A DNA stretch of 64,000 bases from Lachnospiraceae bacterium (GTDB taxonomy: Bacteria > Bacillota > Clostridia > Lachnospirales > Lachnospiraceae): positions 1 through 64,000 of the forward strand of contig JAILLN010000042.1 of the NCBI GenBank assembly GCA_024693135.1, in the 5' to 3' direction. The notes beneath the pieces are model-generated. The model was not told where the DNA came from. It did not search any database and was given only the letters and a program-made list of their open reading frames with translations. Both the position numbers and the translations under genes were made by a program. Below are positions 53,801 through 61,972 of the stretch, piece by piece; positions within the stretch are counted from its first letter, which is position 1; each line of letters opens with the position of its first letter.

Positions 53801-56800
53801 TATACAGCGGATAATCCCCCCACGACAAAGATGCTAATGAACGATACCCGCCAGCAGCTGACCGATGCCATGCGGTGGGTGAGCCAGAATAAGGATCTGG
53901 AAAAGGAGATCGGCACGGAGGCCCGCCAGACCCTGATGGAATGCATCGTAGACCGAATGACGCAGCTTACCGAGGTGGAAAAAAACGCAGAATGCGCAGA
54001 TCATCAGGCAGAATTTTCCAGTGGGGATTTCAAGAAGGCCCTGGATGGGATCAGTTTTGTCACCGGGATATTCCCTTTCCCGGTCTGCGAGGGCATAAGC
54101 CTCACCACCGGGACCTTGAGCTTCCTTCTCGATGCCGCTAATGACAATGCCACGAAAAATTCCTTAAAAGCAGTCATTGATTACGGGCAGAAGCATGATG
54201 CTTTCATGATGATCTTAGCCGCCTACGGCTATCCTCCGAAAAAGGATGAGGAAAAGAAGGAAGGGGGAGGGGGCGGCGAAGTCGGCCCAGATGATCCCGA
54301 GGATCCGCTTCCCATCCCTCCTCCGCCGGGTCCCATCCCCGGATTTACGCCCTATAATGCGGGAGAAGAGCAGCCACAGGTGGAAAGCATCCCCGTACAG
54401 GATCCCTCCGGAGTAGTCTATGAGGCAGTGCTCTCCAATCCCTTAGAGGGTGCCGCGGTGCGGCTTTATTCCGGAAATGCAGAAACGGCGGATGGCAGGC
54501 CCTGGAAGCCGGAATACAGCATCGATGCGTCGTCAAAGATGGCTGTCTACTATCAGGACGGACGGCCTGTCACGCCAAACAACACTGCCTCCATCAACAA
54601 CACGGTATCGAAGAATGTGCCGGATCCAAACCTGATCCTGCCGGAGTCTCCGGCGATGATCACCGGACCGGACGGCCGCTTCCGCTGGGATGTAGCGGAG
54701 GGCCTCTGGTACGTCGAGGCGGAAAAACCGGGATATAACCTGGATGGAGAAGGAAAGGCCAAGCCTTCCGACAGCCAGGGGGACATTGCATCCACGGTGA
54801 CCGAAAATGAGATCAAATGGATGCCCGTGCTTCCGGCCCAGCTGGACGTGAACCTGCCCATGGTGGACCGGACCGCCCCCTTCATCATCGATGATCCGGA
54901 GGATAGGGACAATATCGACAATGTCCGGGCACAGGTGGATGGGATAATCATCACCTTCAGCAAATATATGGATGAAAGGAGCCTTGGGGTTTCTGAAGAT
55001 AAAGTGGTCATTCCGGGCGGGGAGGCGGATCGGAGGACGGTCCGGAGTGCTATGCCGGATACCCATTATGAGGTCTATGATGCAAGTGGGGAGGAGATTC
55101 CCTGCACTCTGGTGCTCCTTGACAGCGAACGCGCTCCCGCAAACCGGACCTATGGGGGGGAGGCTCCCTGGTATACTTCAAGGATTAAGCTGAGCTTTAA
55201 TGAGATCCGGGAGGACAGGGCAGGCGAGGAGGTCAGCGTAAGGCTCATTTCCGGAACGGAAAATTTCAAGAGTTATGCCGGCACGGCAATGTCCCGGGAC
55301 TATACCGGAACGAAGACGACCCTGCCGGTTATCCATACGGAGGAGCCGGTTTTCAGCCCTCCCTCCGGCACCATATTTGACAAAGAAGACGAGAAGGAGA
55401 TCACCATTACCTGTGCCACGGAAGGTGCGGTGATCTACTATACCCTGGACGGCACCGAGCCGTTAAACGGCATGCTTGTAAGTGATACGGCTGCCCGGTA
55501 TGATCAGCCGGTGGTGATCACGAAGGATACCACCATCAAGGCCGTGGCAAGAAGGATCGGCTATTTTGACAGCGGCATTGTGACGGCCTCCTATACGCTC
55601 AAGACGGATGAGGGAGGAAAAGACGAAGGGGATGATGAGGAGCCGAAGGCAGATGATTTCTGGCTTACGGGCTTCCATAAGAAGCTTTTCTTTACCGGAA
55701 AAAAGCAGACCCAGCCTGACATTGTGCTGCATTATGGGGATGTCTGTCTCAAAGCCGGCAGGGATTACAGGGTTTCTTATGCGGATAACCTTAAGGCCGG
55801 TATGGCCAGGATGATCTTCAAGGGGATGGGAAATTATGACATGACCCTGGAATATCCTTTTGAGATCCTGCCGGTAAATATCAGCGCAAACAGCTTTGAA
55901 GCTCCGGATCTCTGTGTCAGAAAGCCAAAGAGCGGGAATGCGAAAAGGCCGAAGGTCGTGCTGAAATGGAATGATAAGGCATTGAAGATCGGTGCGAATA
56001 GGGACTATATCATGGATGACAGCAAGGTGGATTACGGCAAGGCCGGGACCTATGCCATCCTGCTAAAGGGGGTGAATAATTTCACGGGGGAATATCCCCT
56101 GGAATACATCATTACCGAAAATGTCCCGATAAGCGGCGTGAAGATCTCTGCCCTGAAGGCCCAGGAATGGACCGGCAATCCCATTGAGCTGAAGGCAGGA
56201 GGGACCGGCACGGTTTCGGCGGGAGAATTTGTGGTCAGATACAAGGGAAAGGTCATCACAAAGGGCTTTACGGTAAGCTTCCGGAACAATACGGATGCCG
56301 GGACAGCAAGGCTTCTTCTGAAGGGCACCGGCGAGGATTGTGGGGACGGAAGAGGAACGAAGCTTGCCGGAACCAAGGCCGTAAGCTTTAAGATCAAGGG
56401 CAGGCCCATGAAAAAAGTCAAGGTCACAGGCCTCCCCGCAAATGCCGTCTATAACGGCAGGGCCCAGATGCCTGCGGCAGAGCTTGTCTACAACGGGACG
56501 ATGCTGAAAGAGGGCACGGACTATACGGTGTCTTACCGCAAAAACATAAACGCGGGGAGGGCTTCCGTGCTCTTTAAGGGAAAGGGCGGCTATGCGGGAA
56601 CCCTGAAAAAGACCTTTGTTATCGGAAAGCTGGCCTTTTCCGATACGCTGCCCTCCCTTACCGTATCCGTGGGGGATGCGCCCTATGCTAAGGGCGGGGC
56701 GAAGAGCGCGGTGAAGCTTTGCCTGAGCGGAAACGAGCTGGAAGAGGGAAGGGATTATACCTTGAAATATGAGAACAATAAGGAGGCCGGGCTTACCGGG

Positions 56801-57409
56801 AAGGTTACGATTCGTGGGAAGAAAAACTTCACGGGAAGCATCCAAAGGGAATTCACCATAAGGAAGCAGACCCTTTCCTGCCTGAATCTCACGGCACCGG
56901 ATGTGGTCTACCGGAACCGGAACGGGAATTATAAAACGAAGCCCGTGCTTTATGACCTGAATGGAAAGAGGCTTGCCGCAGGCACGGATTATGAGAAAAC
57001 CGTCTCCTATCGGAAGTCTACGGCCTCCGGGAACGAGGGCACAGAGCCGGGAGACCAGGAAATACTCGAGGCGGGCACATGGCTCATTGTAGTGCTTACC
57101 GCAAAGGGAAGCAATTATACCGGACAGGTGAGCAAGGCCTACCGCGTGGTTTCAAAGAGCATTGGAAAGGCAAGGTTCGTGATCCCGGAGCAGGTCTATG
57201 TGCCCGGCGGTGCGGCAGAGCTTACGGAGGACGATATAGGGAAGATCGTGAGTACGCCTTCCGGCATAAAGACAGAGGTGGTGCCGGGAAGCTACAGGAA
57301 TAATAAAAGGGCCGGACGGGCAAGCGTCGTGCTTCACGGCCTGGGGGATTATGGATGTACAAAAACCGTGACCTTCCGGATCCGGCGCAGGAATAAAAAG
57401 GGAAGCTGA
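47828..57409 (+). CDS. Giant secreted multidomain surface protein, 3193 aa
   Basis: The largest gene here. A signal peptide (GKKVLAVLLMAVMMLEMTEP, cleavage after VMA) is followed by an acidic stretch and many beta-rich segments without clear family (residues 90-2100). A Pro-rich linker lies at about 2155-2180 (PDDPEDPLPIPPPPGPIPGF). Two regions resemble carboxypeptidase-regulatory-like folds (one near GAVVTIVQTLPNGD). A chitobiase C-terminal-type domain follows (FSPPSGTIFDKEDEKEITIT, YYTLDGTEP). About six repeat modules end the protein (GRDYRVSYADNLKAGMARMI type), closely like those of the 2272-aa protein. There is no sorting motif. AGGAGGAAGAGG precedes the ATG. Confidence 0.88.
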   Translation: MKRRRYGKKVLAVLLMAVMMLEMTEPVMAGMKSAEFSGEEFSLASDGGTELVPEAVEELMVEEPEPRDPEGPVEASAGDAFGEGKEEPELPDMGVNYPVSAMNDGDLIFYEFDTPDNWQNNPVSGNVLDLSKKYIAIGSYPYNKQNGMICIGAMPVSSESDIPGSDMVPVVESDEYGKPGTPYPDGLVHLYLGSSGWEDNAKILYYSNRANAGEDGFSLAYMHGNTYYDGKGELRSEVFLLPGQYRFLIYNDDKIYYSGIYEVIDPEGVSSVLGTVDAKLYDVKNPDGSYGVRDASLKGGRDSLTYLSSRSKLFYLDLSGFEKQIGRKLGNNDRVSLIDGSQAGGGHAIWGTSMGIWPLNNLRADDAYKYPHQKEDLEHNRIALEEIQLKTAGQGSKGGGFLQDGHSYRLAVILNSYDQSNQVYLDNKTYQFVDQADGIRIKTTVLPKGHKGEAYTARIEAEPVNKGAEVTWDIIQNKDGTESQLPPGVAKDDSKTGILTLSGILPEADPAQSYRFTLKASEAGGKETRREFIFWYSSEVRFIVSGLDEGEEASLYYKDQNGGNAVYIGSVQNGGNYCDISQGGFTTKDKTFYLCRALASGAIEDAETEIHEDKKTVTMKEASKIQAYSVSVRSTEGTDLSGSVNPALFVSKGDGQRQYFFQDPGNRIRLAENTDTEGLKAFVTCTSTSIWEGYQLEADDGIFTPEIDAASQTITIQIKPRKQNLALSGRVYARKEGEEIPVPGAVVTIVQTLPNGDSLTRAAVSRTSGNEAGGSDAVYRAEGLLEGLPTTLVVYGGDYGKKSLYRKTDGNFSSIDEEGAQRSFDFPAVSQSSAGIDIGEYVGKSIVTLLLEGASEVLSVSGDVIGTGDRSAAMDGYSYSIADFLEPDVYYAGKRALNIRRLGSVSVNVSEDKINALFLLSKEEQSSYGGKKYEAYELSLPGEVREDDALIIKGLPGDQEVKVVSPNGAGKYAIRRISGYGFLDLSKVESAGRMLTGIYTPAGVKVRPFTQTGKQALLPEGAYKLILYPDTCFLPDNVEEISADQALVRDIQIESGKVCPVEGKVPAPESGTYAYLKAPECAGAGEVYEIRGTLHPSKEGVQELYLRANGLQQVIVDGKTLKGETNPHDEYSMIYRGLNLRKEASVRMRIRMPADSEMNEDGNTVLFSAMEYGGDSYRLLSELKTKRKGSITLVLPARADMDVDTGKAEIAFHGKAKPDSTVYIYDNGIPAGFAAADYSGNYSGTLSLMSGGLFHTIRASRIFVENNEDFFDPEAVERHIFCEAGQAILSDIVMNFESRNNYFSLNGLVHMIPGETPKKYMPVGNMKAVYEACLKNVSVYDIKDDQAIKKKAGQGNLENVFLSGLKKIRQIADGDIVYKYPVDSYDLKTHEIKAGTEGYAFFRINTVNGIRIVPAVSYRIDGEDTVTLISGRIDQGPDYTTGVSLVYEPGAEEGYDGGTYFNPTMFERDENGKLVWDEDGYSYDPEQTTKYDHLVMKNTSPYIISSDEIGDFQELRYGDTVQNGLILEKEGGAIIGVSANEAAMEKLKALNNAGLLDGSVSINRLEPGGAYAAGDSIEAVGDGDTGMDLTQKISYEEFMDWDPGEDFVLAGEPETKPATLQGIIEERNRQLLRNMFLMKAAISEDSALREDVTKFGRIEAENARKTSNKDYSLVAYVDYASALDEKMMDKMGYRQSTYDYETEDEKGGKETLKMRIYTATTFYKKNGEIIADPSKQNYDSADAALDTYIFYNPEVEKAEKDPVITADLHPFKWTRIQIASMVPGANSPIYVHGFVAPLPTWTPGKYDASNPLGIIEDTGERQASIASNGIEPVGATKFKPVENTKVGFFGTGFKFDINPKNYSESTWISGAGLALGYFNMFRSAALNRVQKKYSVPGLGKNAKDAKLYEQITFMDGKGSYSMADDTLRIGKIEKFGGKWTMHEPKWFGNETYKVVAKQDIKEVYTTLMRANVSELIGDASLGFTAIGMFKSYTADNPPTTKMLMNDTRQQLTDAMRWVSQNKDLEKEIGTEARQTLMECIVDRMTQLTEVEKNAECADHQAEFSSGDFKKALDGISFVTGIFPFPVCEGISLTTGTLSFLLDAANDNATKNSLKAVIDYGQKHDAFMMILAAYGYPPKKDEEKKEGGGGGEVGPDDPEDPLPIPPPPGPIPGFTPYNAGEEQPQVESIPVQDPSGVVYEAVLSNPLEGAAVRLYSGNAETADGRPWKPEYSIDASSKMAVYYQDGRPVTPNNTASINNTVSKNVPDPNLILPESPAMITGPDGRFRWDVAEGLWYVEAEKPGYNLDGEGKAKPSDSQGDIASTVTENEIKWMPVLPAQLDVNLPMVDRTAPFIIDDPEDRDNIDNVRAQVDGIIITFSKYMDERSLGVSEDKVVIPGGEADRRTVRSAMPDTHYEVYDASGEEIPCTLVLLDSERAPANRTYGGEAPWYTSRIKLSFNEIREDRAGEEVSVRLISGTENFKSYAGTAMSRDYTGTKTTLPVIHTEEPVFSPPSGTIFDKEDEKEITITCATEGAVIYYTLDGTEPLNGMLVSDTAARYDQPVVITKDTTIKAVARRIGYFDSGIVTASYTLKTDEGGKDEGDDEEPKADDFWLTGFHKKLFFTGKKQTQPDIVLHYGDVCLKAGRDYRVSYADNLKAGMARMIFKGMGNYDMTLEYPFEILPVNISANSFEAPDLCVRKPKSGNAKRPKVVLKWNDKALKIGANRDYIMDDSKVDYGKAGTYAILLKGVNNFTGEYPLEYIITENVPISGVKISALKAQEWTGNPIELKAGGTGTVSAGEFVVRYKGKVITKGFTVSFRNNTDAGTARLLLKGTGEDCGDGRGTKLAGTKAVSFKIKGRPMKKVKVTGLPANAVYNGRAQMPAAELVYNGTMLKEGTDYTVSYRKNINAGRASVLFKGKGGYAGTLKKTFVIGKLAFSDTLPSLTVSVGDAPYAKGGAKSAVKLCLSGNELEEGRDYTLKYENNKEAGLTGKVTIRGKKNFTGSIQREFTIRKQTLSCLNLTAPDVVYRNRNGNYKTKPVLYDLNGKRLAAGTDYEKTVSYRKSTASGNEGTEPGDQEILEAGTWLIVVLTAKGSNYTGQVSKAYRVVSKSIGKARFVIPEQVYVPGGAAELTEDDIGKIVSTPSGIKTEVVPGSYRNNKRAGRASVVLHGLGDYGCTKTVTFRIRRRNKKGS

Positions 57410-57480
57410 GACATCTGGCATATGCCGGCATTCCATGTTATGATTCTCCTGTTGGACAGATTGTGAAGAAACGGGGATTA

Positions 57481-57490
57481 GTTGACATAA
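57481..57490 (+). promoter_or_regulatory. Further copy of GTTGACATAA at the kinase start
   Basis: The ten-base core of arrays A and B recurs here, one base before the ATG of the kinase-like gene, in the place of a ribosome site. Confidence 0.5.
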
Positions 57491-57491
57491 T

Positions 57492-58085
57492 ATGGACCGC
57501 ATCAGAGAAGAAGCAGAACAGATACGGGATTTCCTCCTGAAGCACCCCCTGCGCCGGGAAGGCAGGCGCCTGGTGGTGGCCATTGACGGCAGATGCGCTT
57601 CGGGGAAGACCTCCGTGGCCAGGATCCTGGCCGGGGATGAGGGCTTTAAGGTCTTTCATATGGATGATTATTTCCCGAGGCCCGAGCAGAGGACCCCGGA
57701 ACGCCTGGCAGCTCCGGGCGGGAATGTGGATCATGAAAGGGCGGCGGAGGAGATATTGAAGCCCTTGAAGGAGGGAGCCGGGTTGATCCGGCACAGAGCC
57801 TATGACTGCCGTCTCCAGGCCGTGAAGGAGCCGGTAACGGACGAGGCCGGGGATTATAATATCCTGGAGGGCTCGTATTCCTGCCATCCGGCTCTTTGGG
57901 ATCATTATGATGTCCGCATTTTCCTTACGGTGCCGGAAAAGGTGCAGGCGAAGCGGATCCTGGAGAGGGAGGGGGAGAGGGCAGAGGCCTTTTTTGCGAA
58001 GTGGATCCCCATGGAGGAAGCCTATTTCACGCACTTTAAGATCGGGGAGCGCTGCGATCTGGTGATCGATACGGGCAGGGAATAA
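57492..58085 (+). CDS. Uridine kinase-like P-loop protein
   Basis: A 197-aa protein with Walker A AIDGRCASGKTSVA, FHMDDYFPRPEQR, and the DIxEGSYS-like NILEGSYSCHPAL. A lid region KRILEREGERAEAFFAKWIP follows. These match the uridine kinase/phosphoribulokinase family; the true substrate is open. The start has no normal ribosome site: a GGGG lies about 15 bases away, and GTTGACATAA abuts the ATG. It converges on guaD. Confidence 0.85.
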   Translation: MDRIREEAEQIRDFLLKHPLRREGRRLVVAIDGRCASGKTSVARILAGDEGFKVFHMDDYFPRPEQRTPERLAAPGGNVDHERAAEEILKPLKEGAGLIRHRAYDCRLQAVKEPVTDEAGDYNILEGSYSCHPALWDHYDVRIFLTVPEKVQAKRILEREGERAEAFFAKWIPMEEAYFTHFKIGERCDLVIDTGRE

Positions 58086-58091
58086 GGAGCA

Positions 58092-59381
58092 TTAAAAAAG
58101 CCTTCTGCCGGATACATATTTCCCTTTGATCTGTCTTTCATCCCCGAGGTAGACCATCCGTTCTGCCCGTTCCGAAACCGTCAAGTCTTCTCTTGCGGTC
58201 GGGATGGCCATATCATCGATGATCAGGGCATCAAACAGGTACCCCTCCTCCAGGCTTCCCGCCCTGCCCCAAAAAGCGCCCCCGCCCTTAGTGGCAAGGT
58301 AGAATGCTCCCGCAAAGGTTAAGGGCCTTACCGTCTCCTCATAGAGGCGGAAGCGGAGCTTTGAAGCATGGATCGCTGCCCGGATGGCTGAGAACATGGA
58401 AGAGGTGGATCCGCCGGCTACATCCGAGGCAAGCCCAGCCTTGAGCCCGAGCTCCAGATATTTTGTCATGGGAGCCGCGCCGGAGCAGAGATTGATATTC
58501 GATTCCGGACTATGGGCGATCAACACATTGTTTTCCTTAAGCATTGCCGTTTCCGTATCATCGCTCCAGACACAATGGGCCATGATGCAGGGAATGTCTT
58601 TTTCCATCAAGCCGCTTTGCTTATAGCTGTCCGCGTAGCAGGATATGTCCGGCTCCAGCTTCTTCACCCATTCGATCTCGGAAGGATTTTCGGAAAGATG
58701 GGACTGCACGGGCACCCCGTATTCCTTCGCAAGCTCTGCAAGCCCCGTCATCAGGGCTCTTGTGCAGGAGGGCGTAAAGCGGGGCGTCAGGATCGGGCGC
58801 GTCCTCCGGAAGGCCGCCTGATTTACGGCATCAAGCCATTCCTTTGTCTGCTTCAATGATTCCCCGGTATCCTCCACATAATCATCCGGAACATTTCTGT
58901 CCATGTTTACCTTGCCCGCAAAGGTTTCCAGGCCGCTTTCTTCCAGCATTTCCATGAGGCGCAGGGTGGCCTCCTTATGGGAGGTCGCAAAAATGCAGGC
59001 TCTTGCCGTAGCGCCTTGGCGAAGGTCATCCGTGAAGAGCCGGTAAGCCTTTTCCGCATAGGAAAGATCGCTGTATTTTGCCTCTTCCGGGAAGACATAG
59101 GTATTGAGCCAGGGCAGGAGCTCCATATCCATGCCGGTGCCCCGGAAAGAATACTGGGGAGCATGAATATGCAGATCGACCAGTCCGGGCATGATCAGCT
59201 TTCCCTTGGTTTCCACCACAGGCAGGGGCCGATATGCTTCCGGAAGCTTTTCAAATACCCCTGCGGATATGCCGTTTATGCAGACGGCATAGGCATCCTC
59301 AAAGGCACAAAGCTCCTTTGCATTTTTGCTGTATATTACCGATCCGTGAAGGACGAAGCTGTTTTCATGGGTTTCGTTCAT
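58092..59381 (-). CDS. guaD: Guanine deaminase
   Basis: A 429-aa amidohydrolase that turns guanine into xanthine and ammonia. It shows MPGLVDLHIHAPQYSFRG with the zinc histidines, GKVNMDRNVPDDY, VQSHLSENPSEIEWV, AHCVWSDDTE, and LASDVAGGSTSSMF with the catalytic aspartate. AGGAGGAGC lies nine bases before the ATG. It is divergent from the salvage genes to its right. Confidence 0.93.
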   Translation of the reverse strand: MNETHENSFVLHGSVIYSKNAKELCAFEDAYAVCINGISAGVFEKLPEAYRPLPVVETKGKLIMPGLVDLHIHAPQYSFRGTGMDMELLPWLNTYVFPEEAKYSDLSYAEKAYRLFTDDLRQGATARACIFATSHKEATLRLMEMLEESGLETFAGKVNMDRNVPDDYVEDTGESLKQTKEWLDAVNQAAFRRTRPILTPRFTPSCTRALMTGLAELAKEYGVPVQSHLSENPSEIEWVKKLEPDISCYADSYKQSGLMEKDIPCIMAHCVWSDDTETAMLKENNVLIAHSPESNINLCSGAAPMTKYLELGLKAGLASDVAGGSTSSMFSAIRAAIHASKLRFRLYEETVRPLTFAGAFYLATKGGGAFWGRAGSLEEGYLFDALIIDDMAIPTAREDLTVSERAERMVYLGDERQIKGKYVSGRRLF

Positions 59382-59442
59382 CTTTGATGCTCCTCCTTTT
59401 TCATGCCGAAGCCGGCGGTAAGGGTTCCTCTCTGACCGTTAT

Positions 59443-59471
59443 AGAATACAGAAAGATGCAGGATGATTCAA
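59443..59471 (-). promoter_or_regulatory. guaD promoter, TTGAAT-17-TATTCT
   Basis: On the minus strand, TTGAAT (59466-59471) and TATTCT (59443-59448) are 17 bases apart, about 60 bases before guaD. Confidence 0.65.
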
Positions 59472-59546
59472 GTGGAGAGGCATGAACGGAAAAGGCTTTG
59501 GCCTGGCAGGCGTTTCTTGAATGTGATCCGGACAGAGCGGCTTGAT

Positions 59547-59575
59547 TTGAGTTTCAAAGGGGAAAATGGTATGAT
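59547..59575 (+). promoter_or_regulatory. Promoter of the salvage gene row, TTGAGT-17-TATGAT
   Basis: Box matches with a 17-base spacer lie 32 bases before the 98-aa gene that leads into PNP and mtnA. Confidence 0.65.
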
Positions 59576-59607
59576 AGTAGGACATATTTGGATTTAAAGA
59601 GGTTGAC

Positions 59608-59904
59608 ATGGATAATAACGACATTGAGCTGTTCTGTACGACAGAGCAAAAGACGAAGGACGAGCTGGTAAGCCTTCTGGTGAAGGGGGGCATTTCCTAT
59701 CTGGAAAAATGGGAGAAGATCTCCATTTTTAAGCGCAGGGATTACGGCGGAGCCAAGGAGCTCTGCGTGATCTATGTGAATGGAAATCAGAAGGAAAAGG
59801 CCCTGGATATCCTGAGGGAATATAATGCGGAAAAGGCCGCCGAAAACCGGAGGAGGGCATCTGCCGCAAAGCGCAGGAGAGAAAGGAAGGCCGAGGATGA
59901 GTGA
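59608..59904 (+). CDS. 98-aa hypothetical protein ahead of PNP
   Basis: The product begins MDNNDIELFCTTEQKTKDEL, has a compact alpha/beta part up to about residue 75 and a basic tail (RRASAAKRRRERKAEDE). It may be related to small DUF2007-like signal proteins, but this is not firm. AGAGG precedes the ATG. It overlaps the PNP gene by eight bases, so the two are coupled. Confidence 0.7.
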   Translation: MDNNDIELFCTTEQKTKDELVSLLVKGGISYLEKWEKISIFKRRDYGGAKELCVIYVNGNQKEKALDILREYNAEKAAENRRRASAAKRRRERKAEDE

Positions 59905-60718
59905 GGCATATAGGAAGCTTCTTGCCTGCGTGGAGGCAGTGAGGAAGCGGACGGATTTTGTGCCAGAGGTGGCGCTGGTGCTTGGCTCCGGCCTTGGGGA
60001 TTATGCACGGAACATGAAGGTGGAGTACGAGATCCCTTATCAGGAGATCGAGGGCTTCCCGGTATCCACGGCACCCGGCCATGACGGAAGGTTCATCTTC
60101 GGCGAGATCGCCGGGCGGAAGGTGGCCTGCATGAAGGGCAGGGTGCATTATTATGAGGGCTATTCCATCACGGACGTGGTGCTTCCCATCCGGGTCATGA
60201 GGCTTCTGGGAGCGGAGATCCTTCTTCTGACCAATGCCTCCGGCGGGATCCGGGACGGCCTTAAGCCTGGTGATTTCATGATGCTCACTGACCATATCTC
60301 TTCCTTCGGGGTAAATCCCCTCATCGGGGAGAATATGGAGGAGCTTGGCTCCAGGTTCCCGGATATGTCGGAGATCTATGACCGGGGGCTTCGGGAAAAG
60401 ATCCGAAAGGCGGCAGGGCAGCTGGGGATCGAGCTCAAGGAGGGAGTCTATGTGCAGGCTACTGGCCCTTCCTATGAGTCGCCTGCAGAGATAAGGATGT
60501 TTAAGCTTCTGGGGGCGGATGCCGTGGGCATGAGCACGGTGCCGGAGGCCATAGCCGGGAATCATTGCGGATACCGCATCGCCGCGATCTCCTGCATCAG
60601 CAATCTGGCAGCGGGCATCGCGGAGCATCCCCTTACCTTGGAGGAGGTCCTGGAGGCAGGCAGGGAAGCGGCGCCTTTATTTGAAAAACTGGTGACCGCG
60701 TCCATCGCATCGTTTTGA
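59897..60718 (+). CDS. Purine nucleoside phosphorylase (trimeric type)
   Basis: A 273-aa enzyme that splits purine nucleosides with phosphate. It shows ALVLGSGLGDYA (phosphate loop), GFPVSTAPGHDGRFIFG, KGRVHYYEGYS, LLLTNASGGI, and the base site GPSYESPAEIRMFK with GADAVGMSTVPEAI. ATG 59897 is preferred over a frame start 72 bases earlier, which lies in the upstream gene. In this neighbourhood it may also act on methylthioinosine or 5'-deoxyinosine. Confidence 0.95.
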   Translation: MSEAYRKLLACVEAVRKRTDFVPEVALVLGSGLGDYARNMKVEYEIPYQEIEGFPVSTAPGHDGRFIFGEIAGRKVACMKGRVHYYEGYSITDVVLPIRVMRLLGAEILLLTNASGGIRDGLKPGDFMMLTDHISSFGVNPLIGENMEELGSRFPDMSEIYDRGLREKIRKAAGQLGIELKEGVYVQATGPSYESPAEIRMFKLLGADAVGMSTVPEAIAGNHCGYRIAAISCISNLAAGIAEHPLTLEEVLEAGREAAPLFEKLVTASIASF

Positions 60719-60799
60719 AACAGGCGTTATCCATAGAGCTTGCGAGCGGGGTCAGGCACGGGGAGTGTCAGGGACATCCGTCTGCTGGAGGAGGAAGGA

Positions 60800-61861
60800 A
60801 TGGAATACAGGCCAAGCGACCCGGTGAGGCTTAATGAAGCCGGCGACCGGATCATCATCATAGACCAGACGAAGCTTCCGGGGGAGATCCTCTGCCGGGA
60901 GATCGAAAAGCGTGAAGAAATGTGCGATGCCATCAAGTCCCTTGCGGTCAGGGGGGCTCCCTGCATCGGGATCTTTGCCGGATACTGCATGGCCGTGCTT
61001 GCCGGGCAGGAGGCCAAGAAGCAGAAAGACTTTGAGGGCTTTGCTTCTGCCCTGGCGGAGGCATCGGCCTATCTTAACAGCAGCCGGCCCACTGCGGTGA
61101 ATCTGAGCTGGGCCCTAAAGCGGCAGGAGACCGTGATCGAAGGGTGCAGGCAGGAGGCGTCGGTTTCGGAGGCGGTCAAGCGGCTTTATGAGGAAGCACG
61201 GCGGATCCATGAGGAGGATATCGCCATGTGCCTTTCCATTTCCGAATATGGGCTCTCCCTGCTAAAAGACGGGGACGGCATCCTGACCCACTGCAATGCA
61301 GGGCCTTTAGCCACCAGCCGTTACGGCACGGGGCTTGGCCCCATCATCCTGGGACAGGAGAGAGGGATGCACTTCCATGTCTATTCGGATGAGACAAGGC
61401 CGCTGCTTCAAGGAGCGAGGCTTACCGCTTATGAGATGGTGGAAGCAGGAGTGGATGAGACCGTGATCTGCGACAATATGGCAAGCCTTGTGATGAAGCA
61501 GGGAAAGATCGACGCGGTGCTGGTGGGGTGCGACCGGATCGCCCGTAACGGGGATTTTGCCAATAAGATCGGCACCAGCGGCGTGGCTGTCCTTGCAAAA
61601 TACTACGGGATCCCCTTCTATGTGCTGGGACCGGTTTCCACCATAGATTTAAGCTGTACTTCCGGAGAGGAGATCGTCATCGAGGAGCGGGATGGGGAAG
61701 AGATCCGAAGCCTCTGGTATGAGAAGCCCATGGCGCCGGAGGGGGCGAAGTTCTTTAATCCGGCCTTCGATGTGACGGACCATTCCCTGGTCACGGCCAT
61801 CATCACAGACCGCGGCATCCTGAGGGAGCCTTTTGAGGAATCCATCCGGTCCATTTTTTAA
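60800..61861 (+). CDS. mtnA: S-methyl-5-thioribose-1-phosphate isomerase
   Basis: A 353-aa enzyme with [47 protein letters not shown] (catalytic Cys), [20 protein letters not shown]-type region with the catalytic Asp, and [20 protein letters not shown]. It isomerises methylthioribose-1-phosphate, and also 5-deoxyribose-1-phosphate in some bacteria. GGAGGAGGAAGG precedes ATG 60800. Confidence 0.95.
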   Translation: MEYRPSDPVRLNEAGDRIIIIDQTKLPGEILCREIEKREEMCDAIKSLAVRGAPCIGIFAGYCMAVLAGQEAKKQKDFEGFASALAEASAYLNSSRPTAVNLSWALKRQETVIEGCRQEASVSEAVKRLYEEARRIHEEDIAMCLSISEYGLSLLKDGDGILTHCNAGPLATSRYGTGLGPIILGQERGMHFHVYSDETRPLLQGARLTAYEMVEAGVDETVICDNMASLVMKQGKIDAVLVGCDRIARNGDFANKIGTSGVAVLAKYYGIPFYVLGPVSTIDLSCTSGEEIVIEERDGEEIRSLWYEKPMAPEGAKFFNPAFDVTDHSLVTAIITDRGILREPFEESIRSIF

Positions 61862-61972
61862 TATCCCTTTTCAAAATAGGGCGATGATAACCTGCCATAG
61901 GGAATCAATAGGGAATAACGGGGGAACCATTTTCCGGAGGGAGACAACAAATATAGAAGGAGGGGAAAAGAG

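Noticed and set aside
59601-59610. GGTTGACATG as another array core
   Set aside because: It differs from GTTGACATAA in its last bases and overlaps the start codon, so it may be chance.
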